From: Adiantum capillus-veneris
Taxonomy: Eukaryota > Streptophyta > Polypodiopsida > Polypodiales > Pteridaceae
DNA: 64,000 nt
Assembly: GCA_014529385.2 (NCBI GenBank)
Contig: CM043942.1
Coordinates: forward strand, 5,296,501-5,360,500
Direction: 5' to 3'
Positions within the stretch are counted from its first letter, which is position 1; every line of letters begins with the position of its first letter. The notes below the pieces were generated by a model. The model ran no database searches, was not told the DNA's origin, and saw only the letters and a list, made by a program, of their open reading frames with translations. Shown in pieces: positions 11,988 to 22,182 of the stretch. The position numbers and the translations under genes are program-made.

Positions 11988-12910
11988 TGTGGGAGGCATG
12001 GCTAACCTCACCATCCTATCTTATTGCAGTATTAGCGAGAACCACGACGAAATTGTCTATCCATGGGACGAAGCTGACTCGACTAGTGCATAGAGGCTAC
12101 AAGAGGTTGTCAATCTCTTGAAAAACAACTAACAACTCGCATCTAACTCAAGCTACACTCAAGTGACTGAAATCACCAAAAGCCAATCGCTCATCGGCAA
12201 ACAATTCACATCCGTCACGGCGTCAAATGACATCCAAACGTAACGAAACTTCTAGGACATGTTTATAAGACCTAAGCACACATGCTTATGGTCTCAAATC
12301 CCACTTCAGGTCAAGTTCCAAAATTGCGATTATTAACAGCAATGGATTTTTGACCTAGCTGTTTTCGACCCATAATGCATCTAAATGCTTAGCAATGATG
12401 CCCCAATACCCCATCTATGCTTAGTTTTTTATTTGAAAGTGTAAATTTCTAGTTATGATGAAATTAGGCCGCATGTCGGCGACGCCAAAAGCTACGAATA
12501 CTGTGAACTACTCACGTCAATGCGTAGAGCTCTTACCTGCGGTTGCAATAATGTAACAAACGCGACTGCAATCTGACAACCGGGGAGGGAGTAGGAAGCG
12601 CAAGGAGGAGAGGAGTGAGCGCCGTTAGTTCACGCTGTGTATTTCTTATCCAAAAACTTACAAAAAACTTATAAAATTTGGCTTTTATACCTTAGCCATG
12701 GTTTTTGGGTGGTCAAAACTAATAATCTGGAGTTCTACCAAAGCTGGGAAATGACTGGCTGATACAATCTGGAAGCTTGTAGCCCCGGCTCATTATTTAC
12801 AGAGTTTATCCAAGAAAATAGGAGTTAGAATATTCCCGATTTATCAAAATAATAATTGTTTTACAAAGATAACTCCAAAAAATGATGTCCGTGTTATCTT
12901 GCTGCTAACA
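11988..12910 (-). repeat. 3' LTR of element D
   Basis: On the minus strand it runs from TGTTAGCAGC to ...CCCACA (plus-strand ends TGTGGGAGG and GCTAACA). It matches 55204-56153 over its whole length, with a short indel region where the right copy has an 18-bp unit (TTTTTGACCTAGTCA-type) repeated several times. A half copy of the palindromic motif of D's leader is at 12323-12340. Confidence 0.85.
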
Positions 12911-13206
12911 TTTCTCTCCTCCTCGCCTATGTCGTCCCTTGACACAACTTTATGGGTTGAAATAGTCTTCGGGTTGACGTCTGGCGAGGTGGTCTTTAAG
13001 CGTATCCAGTGCCTTCTGGTATCTAATTTTTCTTTCTTGTCTAGCACTTGCAGAGATTGCATGGTCGCTCTATTCTTCAGCTCCACCGCTGAGTAGCCTA
13101 CAACTCTGGATGTGAGGTTACTGATCACTGGCGCAAAGATCTTCATCCGCCAAGTGTTATAGGGGTTATCTAAAAGCATTGCAATTACATTCTTCACCCA
13201 CAACAT
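12844..13206 (-). pseudogene. D 3'-terminal coding remnant running into the LTR (copy 1)
   Basis: A 120-codon open frame begins inside the 377-bp repeat, passes through D's 3' interior ('TWRMKIFAPVISN...GYSAVELKNRATMQ') and the polypurine tract (encoding 'GEEERN'), and ends inside the LTR. The interior part looks protein-coding, Lys/Arg-rich, and may be the C-terminal end of ORF-X of D, separated from it by element E. An identical frame exists at 13724-14086 because of the tandem duplication. Function unknown. Confidence 0.4.
12911..12927 (-). promoter_or_regulatory. Polypurine tract of element D
   Basis: On the minus strand GGCGAGGAGGAGAGAAA immediately precedes the LTR start TGTTAGC. This is the plus-strand primer site for reverse transcription and shows that the left LTR is the 3' LTR. 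A duplicate lies at 13791-13807. Confidence 0.8.
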
Positions 13207-13531
13207 CCATGAAACATGAAGATAACCTCCATAACAAGGTTCAAAACGCTTTCAGACTCATTTAGAATGTAAACAAAATTACAGGTAACACACAGGAAAC
13301 ATTCAGGGCATTAACCAACATCCTGCTTCATCTTCATCATCATTCCCGTGTTATAGAACAACATTTCGCCCCAACAAGGCGTCCAAAAATGAGAGTAGTT
13401 ACAAGACAAAAGTCGCATCCCTTAAAACATGCCTTTTAAAGTTTCAGACATCAATCAGAACTCTGATTAGTCCATCAGTTCCTTGAATGCATCCTGATCA
13501 CTACGTGACAGTTTATTGATTGCCCATTACA
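13155..13531 (-). repeat. 377-bp LTR-like repeat, copy a
   Basis: Plus-strand ends are TGTTATAGGGG and CCCATTACA, so it has TG...CA termini on both strands. Copies b (14035-14411) and c (22183-22559) are the same length. This copy belongs to the 880-bp tandem duplication. Confidence 0.75.
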
Positions 13532-13723
13532 TAAAACTTACAAAAAACTTATAAAATTTGGTTTTTATACCTTAGCCATGGTTTTTGGGTGGTCAAAACT
13601 AATAATCTGGAGTTCTACCAAAGCTGGGAAATGACTGGCTGATACAATCTGAAAGCTTGTAGCCCCGGCTCATTATTTACAGAGTTTATCCGAGAAAATA
13701 GGAGTTACAATATTCCCGATTTA

Positions 13724-14086
13724 TCAAAATAATAATTGTTTTACAAAGATAACTCCAAAAAATGATGTCCGTGTTATCTTGCTGCTAACATTTCTCTCCT
13801 CCTCGCCTATGTCGTCCCTTGACACAACTTTATGGGTTGAAATAGTCTTCGGGTTGACGTCTGGCGAGGTGGTCTTTAAGCGTATCCAGTGCCTTCTGGT
13901 ATCTAATTTTTCTTTCTTGTCTAGCACTTGCAGAGATTGCATGGTCGCTCTATTCTTCAGCTCCACCGCTGAGTAGCCTACAACTCTGGATGTGAGGTTA
14001 CTGATCACTGGCGCAAAGATCTTCATCCGCCAAGTGTTATAGGGGTTATCTAAAAGCATTGCAATTACATTCTTCACCCACAACAT
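13724..14086 (-). pseudogene. D 3'-terminal coding remnant (duplicated copy 2)
   Basis: Exact tandem counterpart of the frame at 12844-13206, with the same 120-residue product, created by the 880-bp duplication. The identical translation over the frame shows the duplication is recent compared with the divergence of D's two LTRs. Confidence 0.4.
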
Positions 14087-14765
14087 CCATGAAACATGAA
14101 GATAACCTCCATAACAAGGTTCAAAACGCTTTCAGACTCATTCAGAATGTAAACAGAATTACAGGTAACACACAGGAAACATTCAGGGCATTAACCAACA
14201 TCCCGCTTCATCATCATCATCATTCCCGTGTTATAGAACAACATTTCGCCCCAACAAGGCGTCCAAAAATGAGATTAGTTACAAGCCAAAAGTCACATCC
14301 CTTAAAACATGCCTTTTAAAGTTTCAGACATCAATCAGAACTCTGATTAGTCCATCAGTTCCCTGAATGCATCCTGATCACTATCTGACAGTTTACTGAT
14401 TGCCCATTACACAAACTTTATTTTCTGCTTCCAATGTCACATACACAGTGGACAACACTTCAAGTTGTTGATGGAATATACTGTCCCATTCCATCATCCA
14501 TTCTTTATATATCCTTGCACTGCTCCCTTCTATGAACCTGTTCACTGTAGAAATTCACTTGCTTGAGAGCACACTCCAAGTCAGACTCTGTGGATCTCAA
14601 ATTTGCCTTGATTGCATCCACCTCCTAATCAGACACTGTTTTATTTTTCATCTCAAACTTCAAATATGCAACTTCTTGCTTCAACTTTTGATTATCACTA
14701 ATCAAAAGATTAGAGTTAATTTTCTGTTGTCCAACATAATCTCCAATCAGCTTCACAGATTCCAA

Positions 14766-16120
14766 TCATCTTGCATAAGGAATGTCCTCAAAATTACTAT
14801 CAACAATCTGAAACCCCTCTGACTGTTGTCCAATTGGTTCCTGATCTGCTTCTGAAGCCATTTCTGCAACTTTTCTCTTTCTGATCCTAAGCACCTTTTT
14901 CACTGATTTGGAGCCTGATGGTGGCAAATCTGTTGGGTCAGGCTTCTTTAAATTTAGTGTATCCCTGCAAACTTCATGTGAATAACCTGCAGCCAGTAAG
15001 TCATCATAAATTTGTTTGACCCTGTCTTGTGCATCATCCTCCTTAATGTCCTCCCTTTTCTTCTTTCTTGTTTCAAAACTTCCTGCTGGGTGTCTGACAG
15101 TAGCCTGAACACTGGCAGTAGCCCCCTGAAGATGATCTGATTGTACATCCCCCTCTGACAAACTCCTTAGCACTGCGTTATTGCTGACATAATTGAAAAT
15201 AGCTGTGATTAATGGACCAATCTTCGTGGACCTCTGAGTCTTTCTCTTATCTTTGCAAAAAACCTTCGAATGTAACCTATCATACAACATATTTTCCCAA
15301 CCAAAATTTTTGCCCTGCTCTACCACAGATATTATCGCATAGTTCTCCCTAGATACATATTCCAACTTGACCAGCAACAAAAATCTCTCCAGAAACCATT
15401 TGATTTGCAAAGCTCTATCCGGGTTAGCCACATTTTTAATCAAGTAGTATCCTCTTGTGCCCTCACACTTGCAAAATTCTCTATCCATAACCTGCTCCAA
15501 TGCCCTGTGAACGTGATTTTCTTCCCCTTTCTGCAAACCAAACACTTTGGACACTAACTCTGCAGATAAATACACTCCATAGCCAACCAATCCATTGTTC
15601 TCCACAAGATTGCTTACATGCATTCCAACTTCTGTCGTGTGCCTCCACCTACTCCAAGGCAACCTTGCATACTCTAGCAAATTGATTGATTGTAGCCATT
15701 GTGCATGAAAGCCCTTCGAATGCGGAATGTCCACCTTAAAATCAATGAACTGATGCTCGATGGTAACGCGTTCTCCCTGCTGTCTACTAATCGGTGACTG
15801 CATAAGAACCTCCACATCCTCATCAGCGCGAACATCCGCACCAGTGGAACTTGTAGACTTACGAGACCGGTTGCTGGTACGTGTTTGCATTCTGGTAGCG
15901 TTAAAGAAATATTGACTTCGAATGAGAGACTGCGTTTTGGTCGCCTGTGGTGAAAATGTTGCAGTTCTTTCCTTCACCTCTCCTCGCAAAGCACAAGTTA
16001 ATGATGTTGCGTGTAAAGTTTTCTCACACGTCGAAGTAATCAAATCACCCCCATTTGTATTAATCATGATAGAAGGTCGGCAATCTATTGAAAAAATCCC
16101 AATTTGACTCAATTGACCAT
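14766..16120 (-). other. Post-integrase extension domain of element E Pol
   Basis: About 450 residues are fused in frame after the integrase. A second start-like Met opens 'MQTRTSNRSRKSTSST', so it may have been a separate ORF3 that fused with pol. The core (about residues 1400-1560 of Pol) has the pattern 'VYLSAELVSKVFGLQKGE', then 'WFLERFLLLVKL', then 'YAIISVVEQGK' and 'KIGPLITAIF'. A similar order is visible in ORF-X of D. It loosely resembles the unknown plant-transposon-type domains found beside plant Ty3 elements. The function is unknown; it is not an envelope-like protein, as no membrane segment is visible. Confidence 0.5.
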
Positions 16121-19100
16121 CGCTTGGTGGATTTCCTTGAAATGGTTTGAGTCTGAATCCATTAAAAGGTTTGGGGATCAGAGCTCCGTTTGCATCCTGC
16201 AAAATATAAGTCGACCGCCCAATCACATGTGCAATCTGATAGGGCCCAACATATCTCAATTTAAGTTTGCATGGTCGAAGACCCAATTTGCTGTTATACA
16301 CCATCACCCAATCCTTTTCTGTGAAAGTTTTGTATTTAATGTTCCTGTGCATCCACGCTTGACGACGTCTTTGCACAGCCTCCGCCATGTAAGCACTCAA
16401 AAGTCTATCTTCATCCAACTTCAAAAGTGCCTCCAATCTGTTTGGCAAAGACTCTTCATCTGACAACTTATGGTCAATAGCTATTCTCAAACAATGCACA
16501 ACAAACTCCATCGGGACAATAGCCTCCAATCCGTACACCAACCTGAAAGGTGTCTGACCTGTTGTCACTTTAAAAGCAGTATGATAGGCCCATAATGCAG
16601 AATCCAATTTAGTATCCCAATCCGTCCTGTTCTCCTCAACAATCTTCTTCAAAATCTTGATCAGGGTTTTGTTGGTACTCTCCGCTTGTCCGTTTGCTTG
16701 AGGATAGTAGACAATAGACTTCTTATGGATAATGAGGTGCAATTCAGTCAACTGTTTGATTACTTTGTTGATAAAATGCTTTCCCTGATCAGAAACCAAT
16801 TCAATCGGGCATCCAAACTTGGTCATAATATTCTTGTACAAAAACTTTGCCACACTCGCCGCTGTATTATCCTTCAGAGCAACAACTTCCACCCACTTTG
16901 ACGCATAATCTGTAGCAACCAAAATATATTTGTTTTGGGTGAACTTAGCAGGAGGATTAATGGGTCCCATAAAATCTAAACCCCATTTTTGAAATGGTTC
17001 CAAAGCCAACACTAGTTGCAATGGCATCTGATCAGCCCCCAAAGGTCTTCCATCTCTTTGGCACACCAAACATTGCCTGCAATAATGATAACAATCCCTG
17101 AAGACAGTCGACCACCACAATCCAGCTTGCAAAACTTTTCTAGCAGTAAATTCTGAAGAAAAATGTCCTCCAGCATTCCCCAAATGAGCTTTTGCAATAA
17201 CTGCAGCTGTTTCATGATTCTGTACACATCTCCGAAGTATCTGATCAATCCCTTGTTTATACAACACTCCTGCAATAACTGTGAATGGTTTGCTTCTTAA
17301 CACAAGTTTCTGCCTTCTTTCAGAACTCATCTCTTCTGGAAATAACCCTTCAGTTAAAAACTGCAGCATATTATCATACCAGTCCACTGTCAGAAAGCCA
17401 ACAGTCGCCTGAAACAGTCCTGCATCTGGAAACTCATCAATTTCAGTCGGCAACTCTCCATTTTCAATTCTGCTCAGATAATCAGCAATGGCATGTTCTT
17501 TTCCCGGTGTATGCACGACACTGTAATCAAATTCTTGAAGTAAAAGAATCCATCTCGCAAGTCTGCCCGACAACTGCGGTTTCTTCACCAAGTAAATCAA
17601 AGCTTGATGATCCACATGAAACATAACTTTGTTTGCAAGCAAATAATGGCGAAACTTCTTGAGAGCATAGACCATGCCCAAGCCTTCTCTTTCTGTAACT
17701 GCATAATTCCGTTCCGCATCTGACAGCACCCTGCTGACATAATACACAGGTCTAAACCAACCTTTTTTGGATTCCTGCATCAATACTGCTCCAATAGCAA
17801 TATGACTTGCATCCACAAAAAAATGAAAAGGCTTCTCCCAATCAGGAGATATCAAAATTGGAGCAACCACTAACATCTTCTTCAACAATTCAAAAGCTCT
17901 CTGTTGATCAGGACCCCAACTAAATACTGCATCCTTCCTTGTTAATTGTGTAAGAGGAACACACACATAAGCCAAATACGTGAGAAATCGGTTGTGCCAC
18001 TTCACTTGCCCCAAGAATCTCATTAACTGCTTCAAATTTTTAGGAACTGGTGCCTTCAGGATAACTTCCACCTTCCTGGGATCAGTTTCTATCCCTTCTT
18101 TTGAAACAATGTGTCCCAAAATAATTCGAGAACCAACAGTAAATGCACATTTCTCACGGTTAAGAGAAAGACGAGCTTCTCTACATTTCTCCAAACAAAG
18201 CCTCAAATGCTTCAAATGATCCTCTTTTTTGCCAAAAACACTGAAATCATCCAGAAATACCTTCATAAAAGTTGTCAGGAAGGGTGCAAATACAGCCTGG
18301 ACCCACTTCTGAAAGCTAGGTGGAGCATTCTTCAAACCAAACCCCATCACATTATAAGCAAAAACTCCCCATTCAGTAATAAATGTTGTCTTGTCCCTGT
18401 CTTCAAGCGCCATACGGATCTGATTGTAGCCACTGAAGCCATCCAAAAAACTATACATCTCATGTCCAGCCACTGAATCCAACATTGTATCGTAGTAAGG
18501 TAACAGAAAAGGATCTGTAATTGTTGCAGCATTCAATTTTCTCCAATCTACACAAACTCTGATCTTGCCATTCTTTTTCGGGACAACCACAATAGGATAT
18601 AACCATGTCACTTTGTCAACTGGATATATGAATCCCACAGCAAGTAGCTTATCTATCTCCTCCTTCACTTGTTTCGCATAAGTCGGATTCAAACGATACC
18701 GCTGCTGAATAATGGGTACTGCATCAGCCTTGAGATTGATTTTTTGCTCACAAAATGCTGGATCCACTCCCTTCAGATCACTGTAATGCCATGCAAAAAC
18801 ATCCTTGTATTCTGCCAATAAAACTTGCAGTTGACTGCGGAACTCCTGATCCAAATTCACACTCACTCTGATTATTTTTGGATCCATTTCTGTACCAAGA
18901 TTCATGTCTTCCAAATCATCTTGCTTTACCCTTGAACTTTGGGACAAATAATGCTCAAAATCCTTTTCAGCTTTCATTTGTGCATGTTTTTGCTCCTCTT
19001 CCAGCTTCAGGGCAGTATCCACCTTTTGACTGCTATCTGACTTCTTTCTGATTTTAACCTGTGGATCCCTGACATACTGCTCTGCAATATGTTGCACATC

Positions 19101-19901
19101 CACCTCAAAGATTGGAATAACTGATGCATTAATCCTCAAAAACTCCTGCTCTTCATCTTCCTCCACTTCAGTTGCCATATTAATACTCTCTGCATGTAAT
19201 GGTCTGCAATTAGGCGGTAAAACTTCACTAGCCACCATCTTCATTCGAACTTTCTTCTTTCCTTGCTTTAACACAATACTATCAGCTCCCCAATGTTGCT
19301 TCACTTTGGCCGCCCTTAGCCAAGGTCGTCCTAGAATCATAGGATAGCTTTGAGTCGATGCCTCCAACCTGAGCACCACAAAATTAACAGGGAATTGAAG
19401 ACCTCCTATCTCAATTCGTTTATTTTGAACAATTCCTAATGGCTGAACTCTCCGCTGATCTGCCATCTTGACTTGAAAAGGAGCCGGGTCCCATTTCACA
19501 ATTCCAAGTTGCTTGCAAGTAGCTTCAGGTAGCACATTTACTCCTGATCCTCCATCAACAAGTACTCCAGACATAAAACATTGCTCCATAGTCACACCAA
19601 TCACTGGCACTTTATAATCCACATCGGCAGGTTCATTAGAGATAACTTCAGCCTCTTGACTCAAAATTTCTTCTCCCCAAGCTTTCTTCTGCTCCACAGA
19701 GAATCCATACTCTTGAGCTAGCCTTTGCATAAACTGATGGGAAAAATTGGGAACCAAGCTTAATATTTGCCTCAAACTCAGTTGATTTGGAGCATCCATT
19801 AAAGTTTCAAAGAATTCATTTGTCAAAGTAATCGTCGCCTTTGCAGGTACAAAATGGATTTTTTCAGGAGCTTGACAGGAACCTGAATGTTGTCCAATCA
19901 C
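14766..19901 (-). CDS. pol: Element E Pol: protease, RT, RNase H, integrase and C-terminal extension
   Basis: An unbroken 1711-residue frame, in phase with gag upstream and separated from it by one TAG (19959). Domains: retropepsin with 'LVDGGSGVNVLP' (about 113-125), the DGGS form common in Athila/Tat elements, then 'ILGRPWL'; RT with 'RVCVDWRKLN' and active site 'VFLDDFSVF' (about 548-553); RNase H from 'FVDASHIAIG' (about 695); integrase with HHCC ('HLGNAGGHF', 'CRQCLVC', about 900-940) and DDE core (Asp about 975 and 1037, Glu about 1072), then a C-terminal segment ending at 'FRLKPF' (about 1250). The last 450 residues are an extra region rather than a chromodomain: a Ser/Arg-rich start, a globular part around 'KIGPLITAIFNYV', and a basic Lys-rich tail. 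This is the most complete Ty3 coding region in the window. M1 may not be the true start, since gag-pol fusion is likely. Confidence 0.9.
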   Translation of the reverse strand: MIGQHSGSCQAPEKIHFVPAKATITLTNEFFETLMDAPNQLSLRQILSLVPNFSHQFMQRLAQEYGFSVEQKKAWGEEILSQEAEVISNEPADVDYKVPVIGVTMEQCFMSGVLVDGGSGVNVLPEATCKQLGIVKWDPAPFQVKMADQRRVQPLGIVQNKRIEIGGLQFPVNFVVLRLEASTQSYPMILGRPWLRAAKVKQHWGADSIVLKQGKKKVRMKMVASEVLPPNCRPLHAESINMATEVEEDEEQEFLRINASVIPIFEVDVQHIAEQYVRDPQVKIRKKSDSSQKVDTALKLEEEQKHAQMKAEKDFEHYLSQSSRVKQDDLEDMNLGTEMDPKIIRVSVNLDQEFRSQLQVLLAEYKDVFAWHYSDLKGVDPAFCEQKINLKADAVPIIQQRYRLNPTYAKQVKEEIDKLLAVGFIYPVDKVTWLYPIVVVPKKNGKIRVCVDWRKLNAATITDPFLLPYYDTMLDSVAGHEMYSFLDGFSGYNQIRMALEDRDKTTFITEWGVFAYNVMGFGLKNAPPSFQKWVQAVFAPFLTTFMKVFLDDFSVFGKKEDHLKHLRLCLEKCREARLSLNREKCAFTVGSRIILGHIVSKEGIETDPRKVEVILKAPVPKNLKQLMRFLGQVKWHNRFLTYLAYVCVPLTQLTRKDAVFSWGPDQQRAFELLKKMLVVAPILISPDWEKPFHFFVDASHIAIGAVLMQESKKGWFRPVYYVSRVLSDAERNYAVTEREGLGMVYALKKFRHYLLANKVMFHVDHQALIYLVKKPQLSGRLARWILLLQEFDYSVVHTPGKEHAIADYLSRIENGELPTEIDEFPDAGLFQATVGFLTVDWYDNMLQFLTEGLFPEEMSSERRQKLVLRSKPFTVIAGVLYKQGIDQILRRCVQNHETAAVIAKAHLGNAGGHFSSEFTARKVLQAGLWWSTVFRDCYHYCRQCLVCQRDGRPLGADQMPLQLVLALEPFQKWGLDFMGPINPPAKFTQNKYILVATDYASKWVEVVALKDNTAASVAKFLYKNIMTKFGCPIELVSDQGKHFINKVIKQLTELHLIIHKKSIVYYPQANGQAESTNKTLIKILKKIVEENRTDWDTKLDSALWAYHTAFKVTTGQTPFRLVYGLEAIVPMEFVVHCLRIAIDHKLSDEESLPNRLEALLKLDEDRLLSAYMAEAVQRRRQAWMHRNIKYKTFTEKDWVMVYNSKLGLRPCKLKLRYVGPYQIAHVIGRSTYILQDANGALIPKPFNGFRLKPFQGNPPSDGQLSQIGIFSIDCRPSIMINTNGGDLITSTCEKTLHATSLTCALRGEVKERTATFSPQATKTQSLIRSQYFFNATRMQTRTSNRSRKSTSSTGADVRADEDVEVLMQSPISRQQGERVTIEHQFIDFKVDIPHSKGFHAQWLQSINLLEYARLPWSRWRHTTEVGMHVSNLVENNGLVGYGVYLSAELVSKVFGLQKGEENHVHRALEQVMDREFCKCEGTRGYYLIKNVANPDRALQIKWFLERFLLLVKLEYVSRENYAIISVVEQGKNFGWENMLYDRLHSKVFCKDKRKTQRSTKIGPLITAIFNYVSNNAVLRSLSEGDVQSDHLQGATASVQATVRHPAGSFETRKKKREDIKEDDAQDRVKQIYDDLLAAGYSHEVCRDTLNLKKPDPTDLPPSGSKSVKKVLRIRKRKVAEMASEADQEPIGQQSEGFQIVDSNFEDIPYAR

Positions 19902-19958
19902 ATCTGTTGTCTGAACCGTGTCCGCTTGCTTCTGGACCTTGGGACCGCCTTGTTTTTG

Positions 19959-21533
19959 CTATACCCTGTTAATTTCTTTCATCACTCCTTTTCTTACTTG
20001 ATCCTGTTCTCCCCAATTAATAGGGTATTTTCCCTTTCCTTTCTCACTCTGATTTGTTGTCTCTCCTTTTACTCCCGATCTTGTCACCACCATTGACTCA
20101 GGTGCTTTATCCTTTTGGTATGTATTATTTGCATTCACACACTTTGTACAGTCACATTGAAAATGATGAACATCATATACTTGACCTTCCCGTGGAATTT
20201 CTGCTTGCAGATTGCTATCAGAACTCCGTTCAGGTATTGCTTCATTCATCCATTTCTTTGATGTCCCCACATCCATTTCCTCCAAAATCATTGCATTCAG
20301 CTGCCCAGGAGGTTGTTGTGAAGGCTCCGCTTTATTCGGGTATCGAATAATTGGAATACCTCTTTCGGTACGATGTTTGCACCACAAAGAGCAATCAGGA
20401 CCCTGTCTGTGCTCTGAAACTCCACCTGTGCCCACTTCATTCACTGCCGGTGCTTGCATTTTTTGCTTCACATGCTTGGGTATCCGTCCTCTAAAATTAG
20501 GGTTATACCAACACCTATCATCCGAATGTCCAAATATCTGACAAATTGTACAATAAGGCCTTTCTGGCATCCCCAACTTTGTCAAACCCATAGTTTTCAA
20601 TTGGGCAGAAATCCGTCGATCAATTTCATCCTGTTCAGCATCAACTTTGTCCTTTCCTTTTCTTTTCTTTGCTTTATCTTTCTCCTTCTTGGAGTCCTTC
20701 TTCTTCTGTTTCTTACTCTTCTTCTTTTTCTTCTTTGGATCTGACCAATCATTGTCCTCATCATCAGAATCTTGTTCTGATTCTGACTCATCATCATCAG
20801 AGGAGTCATCAGTCTCATCCTCTTCCTGATCACTGTCTGAATCTGAATCCTCCTTCTTGGATGTCTTCTTTTTCTTATCTAGACTTCCGTATCTCCGCTC
20901 TGCTCGAGTAGCTGCTTCTACCAACTCATTAAAGTCAGCTGCCGCTGCAATTACTCCTCATCCTGCCACCGAACTCCTTAGTTCAGAATTCAGTCCACAA
21001 CAGAAATAATCACCCATCTGTTCCCAAGATGGTCTCTGAGCAGGAAGAAGTCGATTGTTTAGATTTCTGAATTTCTGAGCATAGTCTTCCACTAATAACT
21101 TTTTCTGCTTCATCTTTCTGATCTTAATCAGGACATCTTTAGGTGTCTTCTCGGTTCTGAATCGTGTCAGGAACCTGTTCTGCAGATTTGCATAATCCGC
21201 AAATGCATTGATTCCATACTGCATAAACCACATCATGGCCTTCCCTTCAAGGATAGCAGCAAAATGCTCTTTTTTGGTATCATCATTGTGAAGTACCTCA
21301 TACCCACTTGCTCTCCATCTCTGCTCAAACTGTCCAACATGGCTGTCAGCATCCTGCTTGGATTTTCCGCTGAATTTAGCCGCCCCAATTCTTGGGTGTT
21401 GTGGTTGTTGAGCCATTGGGATCTGTGTTGGTACTTGTAGTTGATTAATTTTTCGCAACGGATCAAATGGTAACAAAGTTCCTCCTTCGGGGAATAATTG
21501 CCTTCTCGGTCGTAGTGCTTGACTGAAAGCCAA
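19959..21533 (-). pseudogene. gag: Element E Gag (one internal TGA)
   Basis: A capsid-type domain at the N terminus has 'FEQRWRASGY...AAILEGKAMMWF' and 'LQNRFLTRFRTEKTP', the usual Ty3 Gag pattern. A TGA at 20958 follows 'ELRSSVAG', where Arg is likely ancestral. The frame then continues through a striking acidic run (Asp/Ser/Glu, about 20740-20850) and a Lys-rich run (about 20640-20740) to a CCHC knuckle 'CTICQIFGHSDDRC' (near 20530), which binds RNA. It ends with TAG at 19959 followed by CAA, directly in phase with Pol. The original product was probably a single Gag-Pol polyprotein, or used readthrough. Confidence 0.8.
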
Positions 21534-22182
21534 TGCCCCAACAAATCGATGTAAAGGTGCTAAATCAGAGACCTCCTCTGGAATATCATCAAGGTCCTCA
21601 GTGCCTCCTAAAGGTGTACTAACCAGGCTGTCAGGGGTGGGTATTTCCTCTTCCTCCTGATCTTCACCTGTGTCTTCTTCTTCAGCGGCTTCCCTGGCTT
21701 GAGTATTTTGTCTTCGCGAACGTGTCCAATACGAATATTATGGGGGCGTTGGACTGCTTTCTTTACTAGTCATCCATCAATTGCTTCTTAACACTTTTTC
21801 AGTCGCCTGATAACAATCTTCTCCCGAATCTCATGATATTCTTTCACCAACTGTGGGTCTAAATAAATCCAGCGTAATGGCATTCTGCAGCCTCCAAAAG
21901 GTACCAGAAACTCAAGATAACACTGAAATTTCAAACGAATAACCTGATGCAATTCTGTCGGCAGTTTCTTGTAATATTCCTGCAGGAAGACATTGTTGTA
22001 CTCCTCTTGTTCCTCCTCTGACGTCCGCTAGTTTCGAAACTGATGCAGCAAGTCGCCCTATTCGCTCTCTGACATGCCTCAGCGTCCCATTTGCGCACCA
22101 CGAACAAGGTTTAACCGGCGCTTCTTGCAGAAACACTGTTTGGGTACAATGCTTCAATGCAAGGTTTTGCAGGATCGCGAAG
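21534..22182 (-). other. Leader / N-terminal Gag region of element E
   Basis: About 650 bp lie between the right 377-bp repeat and the gag Met. Minus-strand segments read coherently (for example 'EEEQEEYNNVFLQEYYKKLP' and 'RWIYLDPQLVKEYHEIREKI'), suggesting an N-terminal coding part broken by frameshifts and stops. No primer-binding site complementary to a tRNA CCA end is visible next to the repeat. Confidence 0.4.

Larger units (their letters stand above)
12653..14411. repeat. 880-bp tandem duplication across the D LTR / interior junction
   Basis: Sequence 12653-13532 recurs at 13533-14411 with a constant shift of 880 bp and few mismatches. Each unit holds the last about 258 bp of the D LTR (plus-strand right part), D's 3' coding end, and one 377-bp LTR-like repeat. 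The duplication joint falls exactly at the end of the 377-bp repeat (CATTACA), which is unusual for random slippage. Confidence 0.9.

Noticed and set aside
15500-18480. Plus-strand open frames opposite element E Pol
   Set aside because: No domain, and fully explained by the intact minus-strand 1711-codon frame.
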